The notes under the pieces were generated by a model, which had not been told where the DNA came from, ran no database searches, and saw only the letters and a program-made list of their open reading frames with translations. This document shows, one piece after another, positions 32,187 to 43,325 of a stretch of DNA of 64,000 nt. The translations under genes were made by a program, and so were the position numbers. How positions within the stretch are numbered: position 1 is the first letter of the stretch; each line of letters begins with the position of its first letter. Source of the stretch: Peltaster fructicola (taxonomy: Eukaryota > Ascomycota > Dothideomycetes); contig CP051139.1 of NCBI GenBank assembly GCA_001592805.2, positions 4,278,001-4,342,000 on the forward strand, read 5' to 3'.

Positions 32187-32939
32187 CTAATATCTACCAG
32201 CGAATGTGTCAGCACGGTCCTTGGCAACGGCAGCAATTGCATCAGCGATCTTAGTATCTCCGCCAACAACATCGAATGCCAATCCCTTGGTGCCATCGTT
32301 CTTGATGCTCTCGATCACCACAGCAGCGACATCTTCTCGAGAGATCGTTGCGGAAAGATGGACCTTGCCAGCCTCGACCTTACCTTGAGCTGGCTCGTTG
32401 TTGAGACCTCCAGGTCTGACGATCGTGTATTCAAGCCCTCGACGACCATTCTCAGTAACAAGATTACGATCGGCGGCGAACTTGGCCTCCATGTACGCCT
32501 TGATGGCACTCCAAGCTTTGTCACTCCGCTCCTTGTCGGCATCATTGTACCACTCTGGCTGTGGCTTTGACTGGCGATCTCGCACATCAATAGCAGAGAT
32601 GATGATGTATCGCTTCACACCAGCCTTGGCCGTGGCGTCCATGGACTTGATAGCGCCCTCGTTGTCAACAGCACGGGTTCGCTCTGGGTTGCCACCACCT
32701 GCACCGGCTGCCCAAATGACGGTCGTGGCTTTGCTATCGGTGATCGTCTTGGCCATGTCGTCTACATTTGTGTCCTCAATGCTCTGCACGATGGGCTTGC
32801 CACCGAGTTTCTCAATTTCAGTCCTCTGATCCGGATTCCTGATGATGGAGTGCACTGTTGCGCCTTCTGCTGCTAGCAGCCTTGTGATATGCCTGGCACA
32901 CTTGCCGGAGCCGCCGAAGATGATTGCATTGATCGCCAT
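32187..32939 (-). CDS. Atypical SDR / NAD(P)-binding protein
   Basis: The 250-residue Rossmann protein belongs to the PF13460-type atypical short-chain dehydrogenases, which act as reductases or as NAD(P) sensors. It starts at the ATG at 32939 with the nucleotide loop IIFGGSGKCARHI. VIWAAGAGGG then matches the fourth strand, KRYIIISAIDV the fifth, and YTIVRPGGL is the family signature near residue 180. The usual YxxxK pair is not obvious, as is common in this group. There is no intron. The substrate cannot be told. Confidence 0.87.
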   Translation of the reverse strand: MAINAIIFGGSGKCARHITRLLAAEGATVHSIIRNPDQRTEIEKLGGKPIVQSIEDTNVDDMAKTITDSKATTVIWAAGAGGGNPERTRAVDNEGAIKSMDATAKAGVKRYIIISAIDVRDRQSKPQPEWYNDADKERSDKAWSAIKAYMEAKFAADRNLVTENGRRGLEYTIVRPGGLNNEPAQGKVEAGKVHLSATISREDVAAVVIESIKNDGTKGLAFDVVGGDTKIADAIAAVAKDRADTFAGRY

Positions 32940-33183
32940 GTTTGCCGTCGGTATCCTGCTGAAACAGTGCACTACATACTGGTATATTGCACACAACAGT
33001 GACGTCGGCTGAGCTCCACTCTTGCTTGAGCCGCATGCACAGAAATCATTCCACGAGCCGCAGCAGACAATGCATGTCAGAGCACGCAATCAAGTGGTGC
33101 ATGGCGTGCTAGTGTAGATTCATAAAAACTATCGTTCGTTTGCTGGCATTCAATCTGCACAGGATCGACACCTTTCGTTCGAT

Positions 33184-34393
33184 CTACGCCTTGATGGCGA
33201 ATTGCTTCAAGTATTCGTAGTCGCCGACGGTGGCGGCCACAGTCTTCTTGATAGTGTCGGCACCCTCGACGCCATATTTCTCCTTCCACTCAGCGTAGTG
33301 CTGCTCGTCGGTCTTGGGGGCTTTCTTCTGATACAGAGTCAGCACAGCTCAATATGGTGAGCTTCTACTTACATGAGCTCTCGCTTTGAGGTCCTTTGAG
33401 TTAATGGCATCGTCATGGAAGCCATCCCACTTCTCGAAGACAGTCTTTGCATTCTTCTGGAGCTCTTCATCGTCCCATTGCAGCATGCTTGGGCTGAAGT
33501 CGAGACCGACTGACTGGCAGTACTTCTTGAGGATGCCCTCTGGGTTGTCCAGGAGATCGTCAGCATCGATCACGCAGATCTCGACACCCTTCTTGGCTCC
33601 ATTTGATGCATCCTGTCCAGCGACACTCGATCCCACGAATCCTGCCTTACGACAGTAATCGAAGAAACGACGAACCTCGTCATAGCCGGCCTCGGCTGGA
33701 TCGAAGTCTGCGAAGCCAGTCCTCTCGACTAGTGGTGGAACACAGCATCTGTAATAGCTGGGAATAGAAGAGTTCGGGTGGCGAATCAAGAAGGTGAAGT
33801 GGAACTGCTCGAGAAGAGCTTGAGGGATAACGGTTGGGTTACCTGGCTCCGAATGAGTGCTGTAAGGAAACGGAGGAGAGTTGGTCTTGGCAGTTCCATT
33901 GACGCTGTTGGACTGCTCATCAGCATGATCGATAGAGAGACCACTGGTGCCGACGCCTCGCTTGATGTGCTCAAGACTCGGCGCAATCTGAGGGCTCTGT
34001 TGGTGAGGAGGGAAGAGATAGTGAGTGATATCCTTGATGAACACACGTTTTCCCTGGTCATAGGTAAGCAGATGCGCGATTGAAGACACTAGGTTGAACA
34101 CACATCAGCGCCTTCTCGTTCGATGCGGTCGATGATCGTCTTGTACGTTGATGCAGCGTAGCCAGAAGCCTGTCTGGCCTTTTCATCGTTCTCATAACGA
34201 GGGCTCAGCCTCTCGGGTCCATAGTAGAATGCGTCGCCAAACGGCTCATGAATGCAATGCAATGTCTGACGTTGTGTCATGAACACCTAGGGACCGTTAG
34301 CATTGCCATAGTGAGGAAGGTCATTTGTACTCGCTCGAACGCCGTTGAGCATGCTCGCGGATGCGTAGCCACGAAGATGGGCTTGGTCGACAT
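33184..34393 (-). CDS. P-loop sulfotransferase-like protein
   Basis: Four exons give a 356-residue protein: 34393-34331, 34286-34104, 34053-33373 and 33327-33184. Introns of 44, 50 and 45 nt are all phase 0, and each junction makes a continuous family sequence. The start MSTKPIFVATHPRACSTAFE holds the PAPS-binding-like loop (HPRACSTAF). HCIHEPFGDAFYYGPERLS, FIKDITHYLFP and FTFLIRHPNSSIPSYYR follow, matching the fungal sulfotransferase-family (Sulfotransfer_5-like) proteins often annotated only as P-loop proteins. The substrate is unknown. The C-terminus ends in a short charged region (DEQHYAEWKEKYG). No signal peptide was seen, so it is probably cytosolic. Confidence 0.85.
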
Positions 34394-35032
34394 CCTTGTC
34401 GTCCTTGGATCTAGATGTCTTGATTTGTATGGTGTACGCAGATGCAATATGTAAGGAACAAAACCACTCAAGACGTAATACCCACCACGTATGCGAAGCA
34501 AAGGAAGTCACTGCAGAGATTTGCCTTATGTACAATCGACAAATAGCGACAAGGTGATGGCGTACCAAAGAGTGGGCATTGCATGGATGTTAAATCCCAC
34601 GCGCGTCGTCTTTTCTTCGGCAAACTCAGCTCTAGAAGCTTGGCCTTGACCGTCGCTAGTAGCTGTTCCATGGAGCCTAGAGGCGTGTTTGTGGGCAGAA
34701 GTTAGGACAATGGTTTGGTTAGGGGTTGTGTACGACAGAAGTCGATCACTGCCAGCATATGATTGAATGTACAGGTCACAGTAGATCTCTATAATGAGAG
34801 GCTGTTTCACCGATTCCCTATCCATGATAGGACATCAACATGTCAAGCTGAGGGACACAGCGAATCTGAATCCTGTCCGAGTATTCTTCCCAAGGCTCGA
34901 GCAAGCACGTTGTCCCGAACGCTTACCACCAGGCCAGAAATCAAGGTGAAGTGCTCAAGTCGAGTTAGAGTGGTAATTCCGAAGACGACGTCGTCAATAC
35001 GGATACCAGTTTACAGTTGGCAACTGTCCACA
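34394..35032. other. Intergenic, no gene supported
   Basis: A 12-bp perfect palindrome (gacgacgtcgtc, 34984-34995) is present, with a CRE-like core. Nothing else was seen. Confidence 0.4.
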
Positions 35033-36352
35033 TCATGTATGTTCCCACAAATATGCACTGTCAGAGTCGGATACTGCTGCGACGTCTTCTACACTAGATC
35101 CTGAGGAAGAATCTCCCGAGTATGCAGGGGCCTGAAATGCATCGTCCCCATCGTACATACGCTCACTTTGTGCTGGGTTGATGATCCTAATAGATAGACG
35201 TGTGTGGCCGAAGTTGTGAGGACACCAGCAGCGTACCCGTGGATTGAAGTTGCGCAGCAGCCTAGCACCAGCATCCTCTGAGACAAACTGTCGATCGTGC
35301 GTGACGATGTGGAATCTCCCAGACTCATCTCTGAACGTAAGCTTTGTGACCCGGACATAGAACGGCTGAGGTCCAAAAGCTCGCTCAAGGTTACTTGGCA
35401 ACGCCTCTCGACGACTGTCTCGATTGTCATTCCTCCTGATGTTGCCCTGGGCGGTCAAGAATCCTCGGAAATCCCCACGGCGAGGCGTTGGCGGTCTGTG
35501 ATAGTAGGGGAAGACAATGCGAAGCTCAGGGACTTCTGCCGCGTAGAACATCCTCAAGAGCTGCTGCTGTGGCGACAAGGTGCGTATAGCACCCTACCCG
35601 TTGCGGGATCGCTGCACCAGGTGTTTGATCTCATTTTCATTGGTGTCTCCGCCGATCCTGACACGCCGATCTTTGCCGGCCGCTGTCATACCGTACACTG
35701 TCGATAGACTGAGCCTTGTTGACATGAGTGTATCTTTTGAGTTATGACTGGACCAGAAGTTGTTCTCAAGCACTTCACGGTGCTTCCGAAGCTCTCTGGG
35801 GATGTCGTATCCCGTCTGGACGTCCATAGGGCGCCTGCCGCTAACGCTCTCGTCTGTCGACGTCAGACACATTGGCAGAATGGCGATGAGAGCCCGTTTG
35901 TTGTCGTCCAGGTGTATCAGGAGCATTATCTTTGGAAGTTCCTTCGTATCACCTGATGGATCGAACCCGACGTACAGCCAAGGTTTGTATAGCTCCTTGT
36001 GTAGCTCCTTGCACGACCACTCGCTGATCTCGTGTCCGAACGCCGTTTGCTGTGCATCCATGAGTACAAGTGCAGGGCGCCAGACATGACCTTCCAATTG
36101 ACCGGCACCGTTTGCTTTGCCACCTGGAGGACCTACCCAGTATCTCATGTCCCTGAAGTTCCGTTAAGACTCTGTTTCCCAATCGCGGGACATCTGTCCA
36201 CCAATGGTGCCATCTTCGAACCAATGGCGGACAAGGCGAAATGCACTTTCGATGACTGTAGCGCGCTGATATGCTCTATCCCATTCGTGAACTTCTGTCG
36301 GAGTGGCGCGCGAGTAGATAGGGTCATCGGAACCTCGACGTTTGCGAGGCAT
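35033..36352 (-). CDS. Hypothetical protein, gene model uncertain
   Basis: I do not recognise the family. The start is the ATG at 36352 (MPRKRRGSDDPIYSRATP), a basic, nuclear-signal-like N-terminus. The frame continues to an in-frame TAA at 36164-36166, and coding character resumes in the same frame (YWVGPPGGKANGAGQLEGHV). A 69-nt intron (gtggac to gggtag) would remove the stop and keep phase, giving FEDGTIG followed by PPGGKANG. Without it the gene is broken. A second intron of 51 nt (gtgcag to gccacag, phase 0) joins NENEIKHL to QQLLRMFYAAEVPEL. The C-terminus is Ser/Asp-rich (SGDSSSGSSVEDV). A small internal duplication encodes KELHKELYK. Both introns have mediocre donors, so this may be a lineage-specific gene or a decaying one. 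Confidence 0.5.
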
Positions 36353-37285
36353 GGTGGAATCGCCGCGCTGTAAGCAAGGTTGAGTGCCATACGTTGCGGG
36401 ATCGGCAGTATAGATGGCATGTAGTCGGGATTGATGGCAGATGACAGTCGGTAGAGCTTTCAAGTGCGAAGAAGTGATGTCTGTGCGAAGTATGCTGGAG
36501 CCTGTACCATGACGAGTTATCCTGCTAACACTTCCACATGACTTCGACGGAAGTTTCTGGTGTGGCCCTATACAATCCGCTTTCACAGCACTTGAAGTTG
36601 CGCGGGACCAGCGATTACCTCGAGGCAGATCTACCTGCTGTCCATTATCATGGTATTGGTGGTAGTCATCACTACAGCAGGTCTCCATATGAACCATAGA
36701 GATCCCAACAGCATGCTTGTTAGAGAAATCGGAGTCCTAGATCAAGACCAGGACTCTTCATGTCCGTGAGCATGGATGCAACGGCAGCCTGTCATGTTGA
36801 TGAAAGATCTTCTCGGCGCGGTCAGCTATCTCGGGCACTCGAGGATCTGCAGGTCAATAGTCTTCACGAGAATGGGTTACTAACCTCGCTGTCACCTGGA
36901 GCCCAAGGTGTCTTGGACTTTGTTAAGTTCTTGGCGAAGATAGCTATGCAAATGGTCCGCATGATATAACAACTCGGTCTTGGTGACAGCAGGATCACTT
37001 CCATCATGTTGAGCAGTGCCAGCAACTCTCTCCCTGACCTAGGAGGCATGTAGACAGCTCATGTGCTAAGCATGATCAAGTTGTGTTCCATGGGTGAGAC
37101 TGAACGACTCCATCGTGCTGTTGAAAGGGATGGCCGTTAGGTTGTGTACGTACTTTGCCACTTGGTGAGGTTGCTCAGCCACAATCTATCAAGCCAGGCC
37201 CAAGCTCACCGTTTAGACGTTATCTCTCTTCTCCCTGATCAAGATCGCACCAGACACCACGTTCTAGCAGTACACAACCATCAAG
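36353..37285. other. Intergenic, divergent promoter region
   Basis: This lies between the unknown gene (-) and the CDF transporter (+). No gene, RNA or repeat is supported. Confidence 0.45.
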
Positions 37286-38660
37286 ATGGCGCCGCGAGAT
37301 CCTGACTTGCACTACGCAATCTCCTTGAGACCTAGACCGTATCACCGCAATAGCTCACCAGATGGCGAGGATGTCGAGCAGCAGGACGCAGCACCAGGCT
37401 ATAACGATCCCCTATCACTACGAACTGGCCTCAAGTCATCAGATGAACTAGAGATCATCGCGAACACGTCACGCAAGCGATCAGGATGCAAACCTGTCAC
37501 ACAAGGCAAACAGGCAAAGAAGGCCAAGCAGATGCAATCGTTCTACGAGAACCAGAACGAGAACATTGAGCGCATGCTTAAGCCTGTCGACGAGCATGTC
37601 CGCCACGCGAAGGAGAAGATGGACTCCAATGCGCTCCAGTACAGGATTGCAGTGGTCGGCTCGTTTGTTGTAGGTGCGACAATCCGCACACTGTCCCATG
37701 CTGACACTCAATAGGCCAACATCATCCTAGCAGGTCTCCAGATCTATGGTGCAGCTTCCTCGGGCTCCCTGGCTCTGTTCACAACCATGGCGGACGCCGT
37801 CTTCGACCCGCTGAGCAACTTGACACTCATCCTCACCAATCGTGCTGTGAACAAGGTTGATCCAAGGAGATTCCCGTCTGGAAAGGCCCGAATCGAGACG
37901 GCCGGCAATATCGCTTTCTGCTTCCTCATGACCTCTGTGTCGTTTATCCTGATTGTGACATCCATCATGGAGCTTGTTAGAGGCAATGGTGATAAGCTGA
38001 CCACCGACTTCAATGTCAGTATACAGATGAAATCTATGCTGTCGCTGACGAGAGCAGTTGCCATCCATCATCGCAGTTGCTATCGCATTCTTCACCAAGT
38101 TGGCGCTCTTCTTCTATTGCTACGCTTTGCGCAACACATACAGCCAGATCCGCATTCTCTGGGAGGACCACCGGAACGATCTCTTTATCAATGGTCCTGG
38201 TCTTGCGTTCTCCATCCTTGGGTCTAAGGTACGCTGGTGGGTCGATCCACTAGGTGCCATCGTGTTGTCGATCTTGATCGCCTTCCTGTGGCTGAGGACA
38301 GCGGTATCTGAGTTCCAGCTACTCATTGGAGTGACTGCAGATACTCCGACTCTGCAGCACATCACCTACATCTGTGAGTACTGACAGACCTACCAAAACA
38401 TAGCTGATGCCTGTCTAGCCATGACGCATGATCCAAGAATTCTCAGTCTCGATACAGTGCGTGCCTGGCATTCCGGTCCGCGTCTGATCGTTGAGGTCGA
38501 TATCGTCATGGACCGCGAACAGACAGTGAAGGAGTCCCACGATGTCGCAGAGGAATTGCAGACCAAGATTGAGAGCTTGCCAGATATCGAGCGAGCATAT
38601 GTCCACATCGATTACGAGACGAGCCACGCTCCAGAGCACTTCTGGAAGAAAGAGTTGTAG
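37286..38660 (+). CDS. Cation diffusion facilitator metal transporter
   Basis: This CDF-family antiporter exports Zn, Mn or Fe from the cytosol into organelles or out of the cell. Four exons (37286-37669, 37715-38014, 38058-38373, 38419-38660), with introns of 43-45 nt in correct phase, give 413 residues. A 120-residue hydrophilic N-terminus leads to the membrane domain, with AVVGSFVANIILAGLQIYGA and SGSLALFTTMADAVFDPLSN. The DxxxD metal site in that second segment resembles the Mn-type CDF group more than the HxxxD zinc group. Further helices are FCFLMTSVSFILIVTS, SIIAVAIAFFTKLALFFYC and WVDPLGAIVLSILIAFLWL. The C-terminal cytosolic domain begins MTHDPRILSLDTVRAWHSG and has the typical ferredoxin-like fold with EVDIVMD. 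Mn specificity is inference. Confidence 0.92.
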
Positions 38661-39586
38661 ACCGTTGGAGCTCAGAGGCGAGAAGCGCTACCTTAAGGAG
38701 GTACTAATTAATGCTAAGACATCCTGAGGTCCTAGTGGTAGATTATGATTAATGACTGAGTATTGGTTCCGGAGAGCGTTCTCGTTCACGACATTGCTCA
38801 TTTGACATCTTGAATGTTCTGGTTTTTCGAGAGTCCAAATAGAGGTTGCAAATGGTTGAAGAACGGAAGTGAAGTTGGATTGTGGCTGTCAAGGTATAAT
38901 ATGTCGGAGGTCCGGGTAGTTTTCGTTGTCTTGCCGCTAGGTTATGAGCCCAGATGTCATGCAGGTCGGCAACGAGCCATGTCGTCCTGGATAGCTCTGA
39001 TCCTGCTGCCAGTGTTGCAGTGCTGGGAGCATACTGGTACTCAATCTAGGTGTTCCTAAGTGGTCAATACGCCAAGATATGTAGGTTCGAGCAGATTGTG
39101 CTGTCAGTCGTCCCGACATCGTATAGCCCGCAATGCTCCTGCCGAGTATTGGATCTCCAGCTCCCATTACCCTGTCGATGACAAGCAGAGCAGTTCGCGT
39201 ACAGTGACGGAGACGATTCAGGCTTGAAGATGCTGTCCGCAGCAGTACCATCGTGACTGAGGACGATGGTTGTCGAGTTTACAGCTCTCCTGTAGAAGTC
39301 TGATTGCACTCACCTTTGAGCTCATCAGCATATCCGGGAACGCTTCGACCTACGTGTACAATCCTGTCCTATGGATTCGATGTCCTGGAGACATAACGGA
39401 ACGTCTTGGCAGCAGTTGCCACGGATAGTCAAGCCATATGTGTAGCACAATCGAGTACAGAGCGACATCGGATGGTCGTCTACATCCAATGCGAATTTGA
39501 CGTCAACCACTGCTTACTTTTCGGGCTATACACAACCAGAACACAATTACTACATTTCCTTACGAACGAGAGAAAAACCCAACGAC
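38661..39586. other. Intergenic, LEU2 promoter region
   Basis: No gene was seen. The last 100 bp holds a CRE/Gcn4-type site, listed separately. No CCGGNNCCGG-like Leu3 site was found by eye. Confidence 0.4.
39498..39505. promoter_or_regulatory. TGACGTCA palindrome upstream of LEU2
   Basis: A perfect CRE-type octamer lies 82 bp before the LEU2 start codon. Gcn4/CpcA and Atf-type bZIP factors bind such sites, so general amino-acid control is plausible. Confidence 0.45.
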
Positions 39587-40847
39587 ATGCCGTCTTATAA
39601 CATCGTGGTTTTTGGCGGTGACCATTGCGGACCCGAGGTTTGCAAAGAAGGAGTCAAAGTGAGTGAAGAAACAGCAAGCCAGAATCTTGACTAACAGAGT
39701 TGCAGATTCTCAAAGTGATCGAGAAGCACAATAAAGACATCACATTCAACTTCGATGAGCAACTTCTGGGTGGAGTGAGTCTTCTCTAGGCTCTACGAGA
39801 AATCTCGTCGATTCCCTTGATGAACCCACTGACTCTGTCCAGGCCTCCATTAACGCACATGGCACACCATTGACAGACTCGGCGCTCAATGCTGCGAAGA
39901 ACGCAGATGCTGTCCTCCTCGGAGCCATCGGCGGCCCAGAATGGGGCACAGGAGCCGTCCGACCAGAGCAAGGTATCCTCAAGCTGCGAAAGGAAATGGG
40001 CACATTCGGCAACCTTCGACCATGCTTCCTGGCCTCAGACTCCCTCGCCGAGATCTCTCCTCTCAAGGCTGAGATTGCTCGAGGCACCAACTTCATGATT
40101 GTCCGAGAGTTGACCGGCGGTGTCTACTTTGGCGACCGTATCGAGGACGACGGCAGTGGATTCGCACAAGACACTGAACCTTACTCGCGAGCAGAGATCG
40201 AGCGTGTCGCCCGACTTGGCGCACATCTCGCACTTGCAGAAGATCCGCCAGCGCCAGTCTGGAGCTTGGACAAGGCCAATGTGCTTGCAACCAGCAGATT
40301 GTGGCGAAAGACTGTCACCGAGGTTATGGAGAAGGAGTTCCCACAGCTCAAGCTGCAGCACCAGCTCATCGACTCGGCGGCAATGATCATGGTGAAGAGC
40401 CCACGATCTCTGAACGGTGTGATCATTACTAGCAACCTCTTCGGCGACATCATCAGTGACGAAGCATCTGTCATTCCCGGATCTCTCGGTCTGTTGCCAA
40501 GTGCCAGTCTTGCATCTGTGCCTGATGGCAAGGGCAAGTGCAACGGTATTTACGAGCCAATTCATGGTATGTCGATCTCTACAGATCAGTGACATTGCTG
40601 ACAACGATCAGGTTCCGCACCGGATATCAGTGGCAAGGGCATCGTCAACCCAGTTGCCACTATCCTATCAGTGGCCATGATGCTGAAGTACTCTCTTCAG
40701 CAACCTAAGCTCGCTGCTAAGATCGACCAAGCAGTCAAGACAGTCATCGACAGTGGCGTCCGCACGAAGGACATTGGCGGTTCTGCCTCCACCGTGGAAG
40801 TTGGCGATGCAGTTGCACAAGAGCTTGAGAAAATTCTTGCAGCATGA
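39587..40847 (+). CDS. LEU2: 3-isopropylmalate dehydrogenase
   Basis: This NAD-dependent enzyme of leucine synthesis oxidises and decarboxylates 3-isopropylmalate. Exons are 39587-39658, 39706-39774, 39843-40566 and 40612-40847; introns of 47, 68 and 45 nt have canonical ends and keep frame, giving 366 residues, the family norm. Signatures are [52 protein letters not shown], and the active-site region [17 protein letters not shown]. The metal-binding Asp pair is in [20 protein letters not shown], followed by [15 protein letters not shown] across the last intron. The usual GDGIGPE loop reads GDHCGPE, a mild variation in the N-terminal turn. Confidence 0.96.
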
Positions 40848-41112
40848 ACGATATAGATCCTTCATGTGGTCATAGTTAGTGTCACAGGAGCTTCATATCG
40901 ATAAAAATGGGGAATCGTAGTAGCGATAGCAGTGTGACGACCTCGACTCGAAGGCGTTCTCAATAGCTGGTTAGAGTGTGTCGCTATAGGCTTCTATCGC
41001 CGTATCGGAGAATGAAAAGCAACATACAAGCTCGCTGGGAGTCAACATTATCTACTACATACAGCTCCTGTGATTACAGAATGGCTTCAACTATCGTCCT
41101 TGGCCTAACACT

Positions 41113-43065
41113 TCACTTCTCCGGATCGGCGACCTCTGCGTATGACGGCGCATCAGGGTCGCTTGGCTCAACGCCAACACCACTCTGCCCCATAGCATCG
41201 GTGTCGTCGTCAGCACCGGGACGGACTGGCTCTGTGGCAGCAAGAACGGCGTCCTGCTTAGCCTCGCTTTCATCGGCAGCTTCTACCTTCTCAGACTCTG
41301 CCTTGCTCTCTCCAAGCTCGCCACCGGTCTTGTTCTTGTTCTTGTTCTTCTTTTTCTTCTTCTTCTCTGAGGAGTGCTCGCCAGGAGAGCCATGCGACTC
41401 ATCCTCATCGACAGCTCGGTCACCCTTTGTAGGACTTCCTCGTCGCGGAGTGTTCAGTGCCTGCTCCTTCGCTTTGTCGGCATACTCCTTGACCTGCTTC
41501 TCGAAGTCGCTGATCCTCTCGCTCACCTTACGGGCGCCGTAGTCACCCTTCTTCATCTTGCGGATATCCTCCTTCAGCTGTTCATGCAGGCTCTTGATCT
41601 CCTTCCTGACATCGCTGCCTCGGTTTCGGACCACATCCTCAGCACGCTTTCCAGCCTCTTCGACAGTTCTTTCAGTCTCGGCCTCGGCGATCTTTGCGTC
41701 TTCTGCAATCTCTTTTGCGGCTTGCTTGGCGTTCTGTGGCTTGCTGCGGCTGAGGTATGATCTGACGAAGAAGCGGGCGAAGAGGACGGTGAGTGGTGCA
41801 AGGTAGAGGAGGTTAAGCCAGATAGCGAAAGCCTCGCCTGATGTGTCGATGCAGTTGACTCTGCTGTACTCGGTTCGCCATCTGGTCTCATAAACTGGCT
41901 GGTGGAAGACGCGCTCCTTGACTTCTTCGAGTCGCGACTCGATAGCCTGTGCTATAGGCTTGTCGTTGGGAATACCAATGCGCTCTGCAACTCCTTCCTC
42001 TCCAGCAGCGCGAAGAAGCAGCTTCTTGATGAAAAGACCTAGGTTCTCCTTGACGGTTGGTGTTGCGATAGCAGCCGAGACGACTGACGTCGCCGAACTG
42101 TATGCTGAGCTTGCTGATGAGGCAACAGCCGCAACTTTGGCTGCAACCTTGTATGGTGTAGCGATTGGGATGTCGTAGGAGATGAAGAGGTGAAGTCCAG
42201 CATACGTAGCGCCAAACAGGAACTGTGTGATTTGCATAGTGGTGAGTGTACGCTTCACGCTCTGCGATACCCTGATGTTCATCGCCGCGAGCGCGAAGTA
42301 CACATACATCATGGCGTGGATGGCGCTGTTCACGAAAACGAACATCCAGATCGGAGGACTCATGTAGCGCATACCAGCCCACATGCACAGCATAGCGCCA
42401 GCATGGTGATAAGTCTGGAGTGTCGGACTGCGCTTGCCCTTAGCCACAATGATGAGCGTGTCGACGACCTCGTAGAACTTGCTGAGATAGAAGATCCAAC
42501 CCCAGAACGCGAGACCTTCGTTCCACAGGCGTCCAAGATCGGTCGGGTCTGGGTTGCCGCCAGTCAGCTTGATCAGCTGATTCTTGCTCTCCCAGATATT
42601 GATCGTAGTGTTGTATGTGATCGCGTCTCCTAGCACTCTTGGACCATGGAGCTTGCACAGCGCGTCCGCAACTCCTGCTGCTCCTGCGTCGCCTGCAAGG
42701 TCTGGAAGTGTGTGGACGATTGCGCGGAACATGGCCAGGAAGGTTGCGGCGCTGTAGATCGCAAGCACAATATTGTGCAAGACAACGAAGTACTTGAAGA
42801 GTCGCTGCTTAGAGATCCACCATGGCTTGAAGTTGCGTGATGTATTGTAGGCGTTGACGTTCAGGACGATTAGGATGTAGGCTGCTGCGAAGCCGAATGG
42901 TACAGCTGGATGCATAGCTACGTTGAAAAGCCATGGCTGTATGCCGAAAGGTGATCGCAACGATCGCTCGCGCACTGGAGGAGGTAGAGTCGGAGGCAGG
43001 GGATCTGGAGGAAATTTGAAAAGATCCCATGATGGGAGAGTGAGGTAGACTGAAGGACCAGCCAT
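41113..43065 (-). CDS. ELO-family fatty acid elongase with long charged tail
   Basis: The N-terminal 400 residues are a very-long-chain fatty acid elongase (3-ketoacyl-CoA synthase) of the ER membrane. Family motifs appear in order: FYLSKFYEVVDTLIIV (KxxExxDT), LQTYHHAGAMLCMW (QxxHH form of the histidine box), HAMMYVYFALAAM, and TTMQITQFLFG (TxxQxxQ). A Ala/Ser/Val-rich insert splits the last membrane part from a further TM segment (FAIWLNLLYLAPLTVLFARFF). From about residue 430 the protein becomes a cytosolic, highly charged region: a predicted coiled coil (AKQAAKEIAEDAKIAEAETE ...), then a lysine run (SEKKKKKKNKNKNK) and an acidic end. Total is 650 residues with no intron, about twice a typical elongase. 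The tail is odd for the family. Confidence 0.9.
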   Translation of the reverse strand: MAGPSVYLTLPSWDLFKFPPDPLPPTLPPPVRERSLRSPFGIQPWLFNVAMHPAVPFGFAAAYILIVLNVNAYNTSRNFKPWWISKQRLFKYFVVLHNIVLAIYSAATFLAMFRAIVHTLPDLAGDAGAAGVADALCKLHGPRVLGDAITYNTTINIWESKNQLIKLTGGNPDPTDLGRLWNEGLAFWGWIFYLSKFYEVVDTLIIVAKGKRSPTLQTYHHAGAMLCMWAGMRYMSPPIWMFVFVNSAIHAMMYVYFALAAMNIRVSQSVKRTLTTMQITQFLFGATYAGLHLFISYDIPIATPYKVAAKVAAVASSASSAYSSATSVVSAAIATPTVKENLGLFIKKLLLRAAGEEGVAERIGIPNDKPIAQAIESRLEEVKERVFHQPVYETRWRTEYSRVNCIDTSGEAFAIWLNLLYLAPLTVLFARFFVRSYLSRSKPQNAKQAAKEIAEDAKIAEAETERTVEEAGKRAEDVVRNRGSDVRKEIKSLHEQLKEDIRKMKKGDYGARKVSERISDFEKQVKEYADKAKEQALNTPRRGSPTKGDRAVDEDESHGSPGEHSSEKKKKKKNKNKNKTGGELGESKAESEKVEAADESEAKQDAVLAATEPVRPGADDDTDAMGQSGVGVEPSDPDAPSYAEVADPEK

Positions 43066-43237
43066 ATCGAGGCTGTCTGTGAGCTTGAGTCGAGCTTGTG
43101 GTGAACGTCGTCGCGCGCCGGCTGGACAACTCAGATATTATGGTGTCGGTTCATAATCTGCGCAGGGTAGAGAAGTTGGAAGAAGACCAGCGCGTTGTTG
43201 ATTGCAAGCTTGTGTTTCGCGCGGCGCTATGACCACC

Positions 43238-43245
43238 TGACGTCA
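43238..43245. promoter_or_regulatory. TGACGTCA palindrome in a divergent promoter
   Basis: A perfect CRE octamer sits between the elongase (start 43065, minus) and the small LEA-like gene (start 43326, plus). Atf1-type bZIP factors use such sites in stress responses. Confidence 0.45.
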
Positions 43246-43325
43246 CCAGTCCTGGTCAGATTCGACCCACCGAACATAAGAGGTATGTGAAATACATTCC
43301 TTACTTACAGTATTACACGATCAAG

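Noticed and set aside
34984-34995. 12-bp palindrome gacgacgtcgtc
   Set aside because: A lone palindrome with no gene placed to use it clearly; expected by chance at this scale.
35940-35990. Perfect B-box sequence on the minus strand (GGTTCGATCC)
   Set aside because: It lies within coding sequence (YVGFDPSG), there is no matching A box, and no cloverleaf forms.
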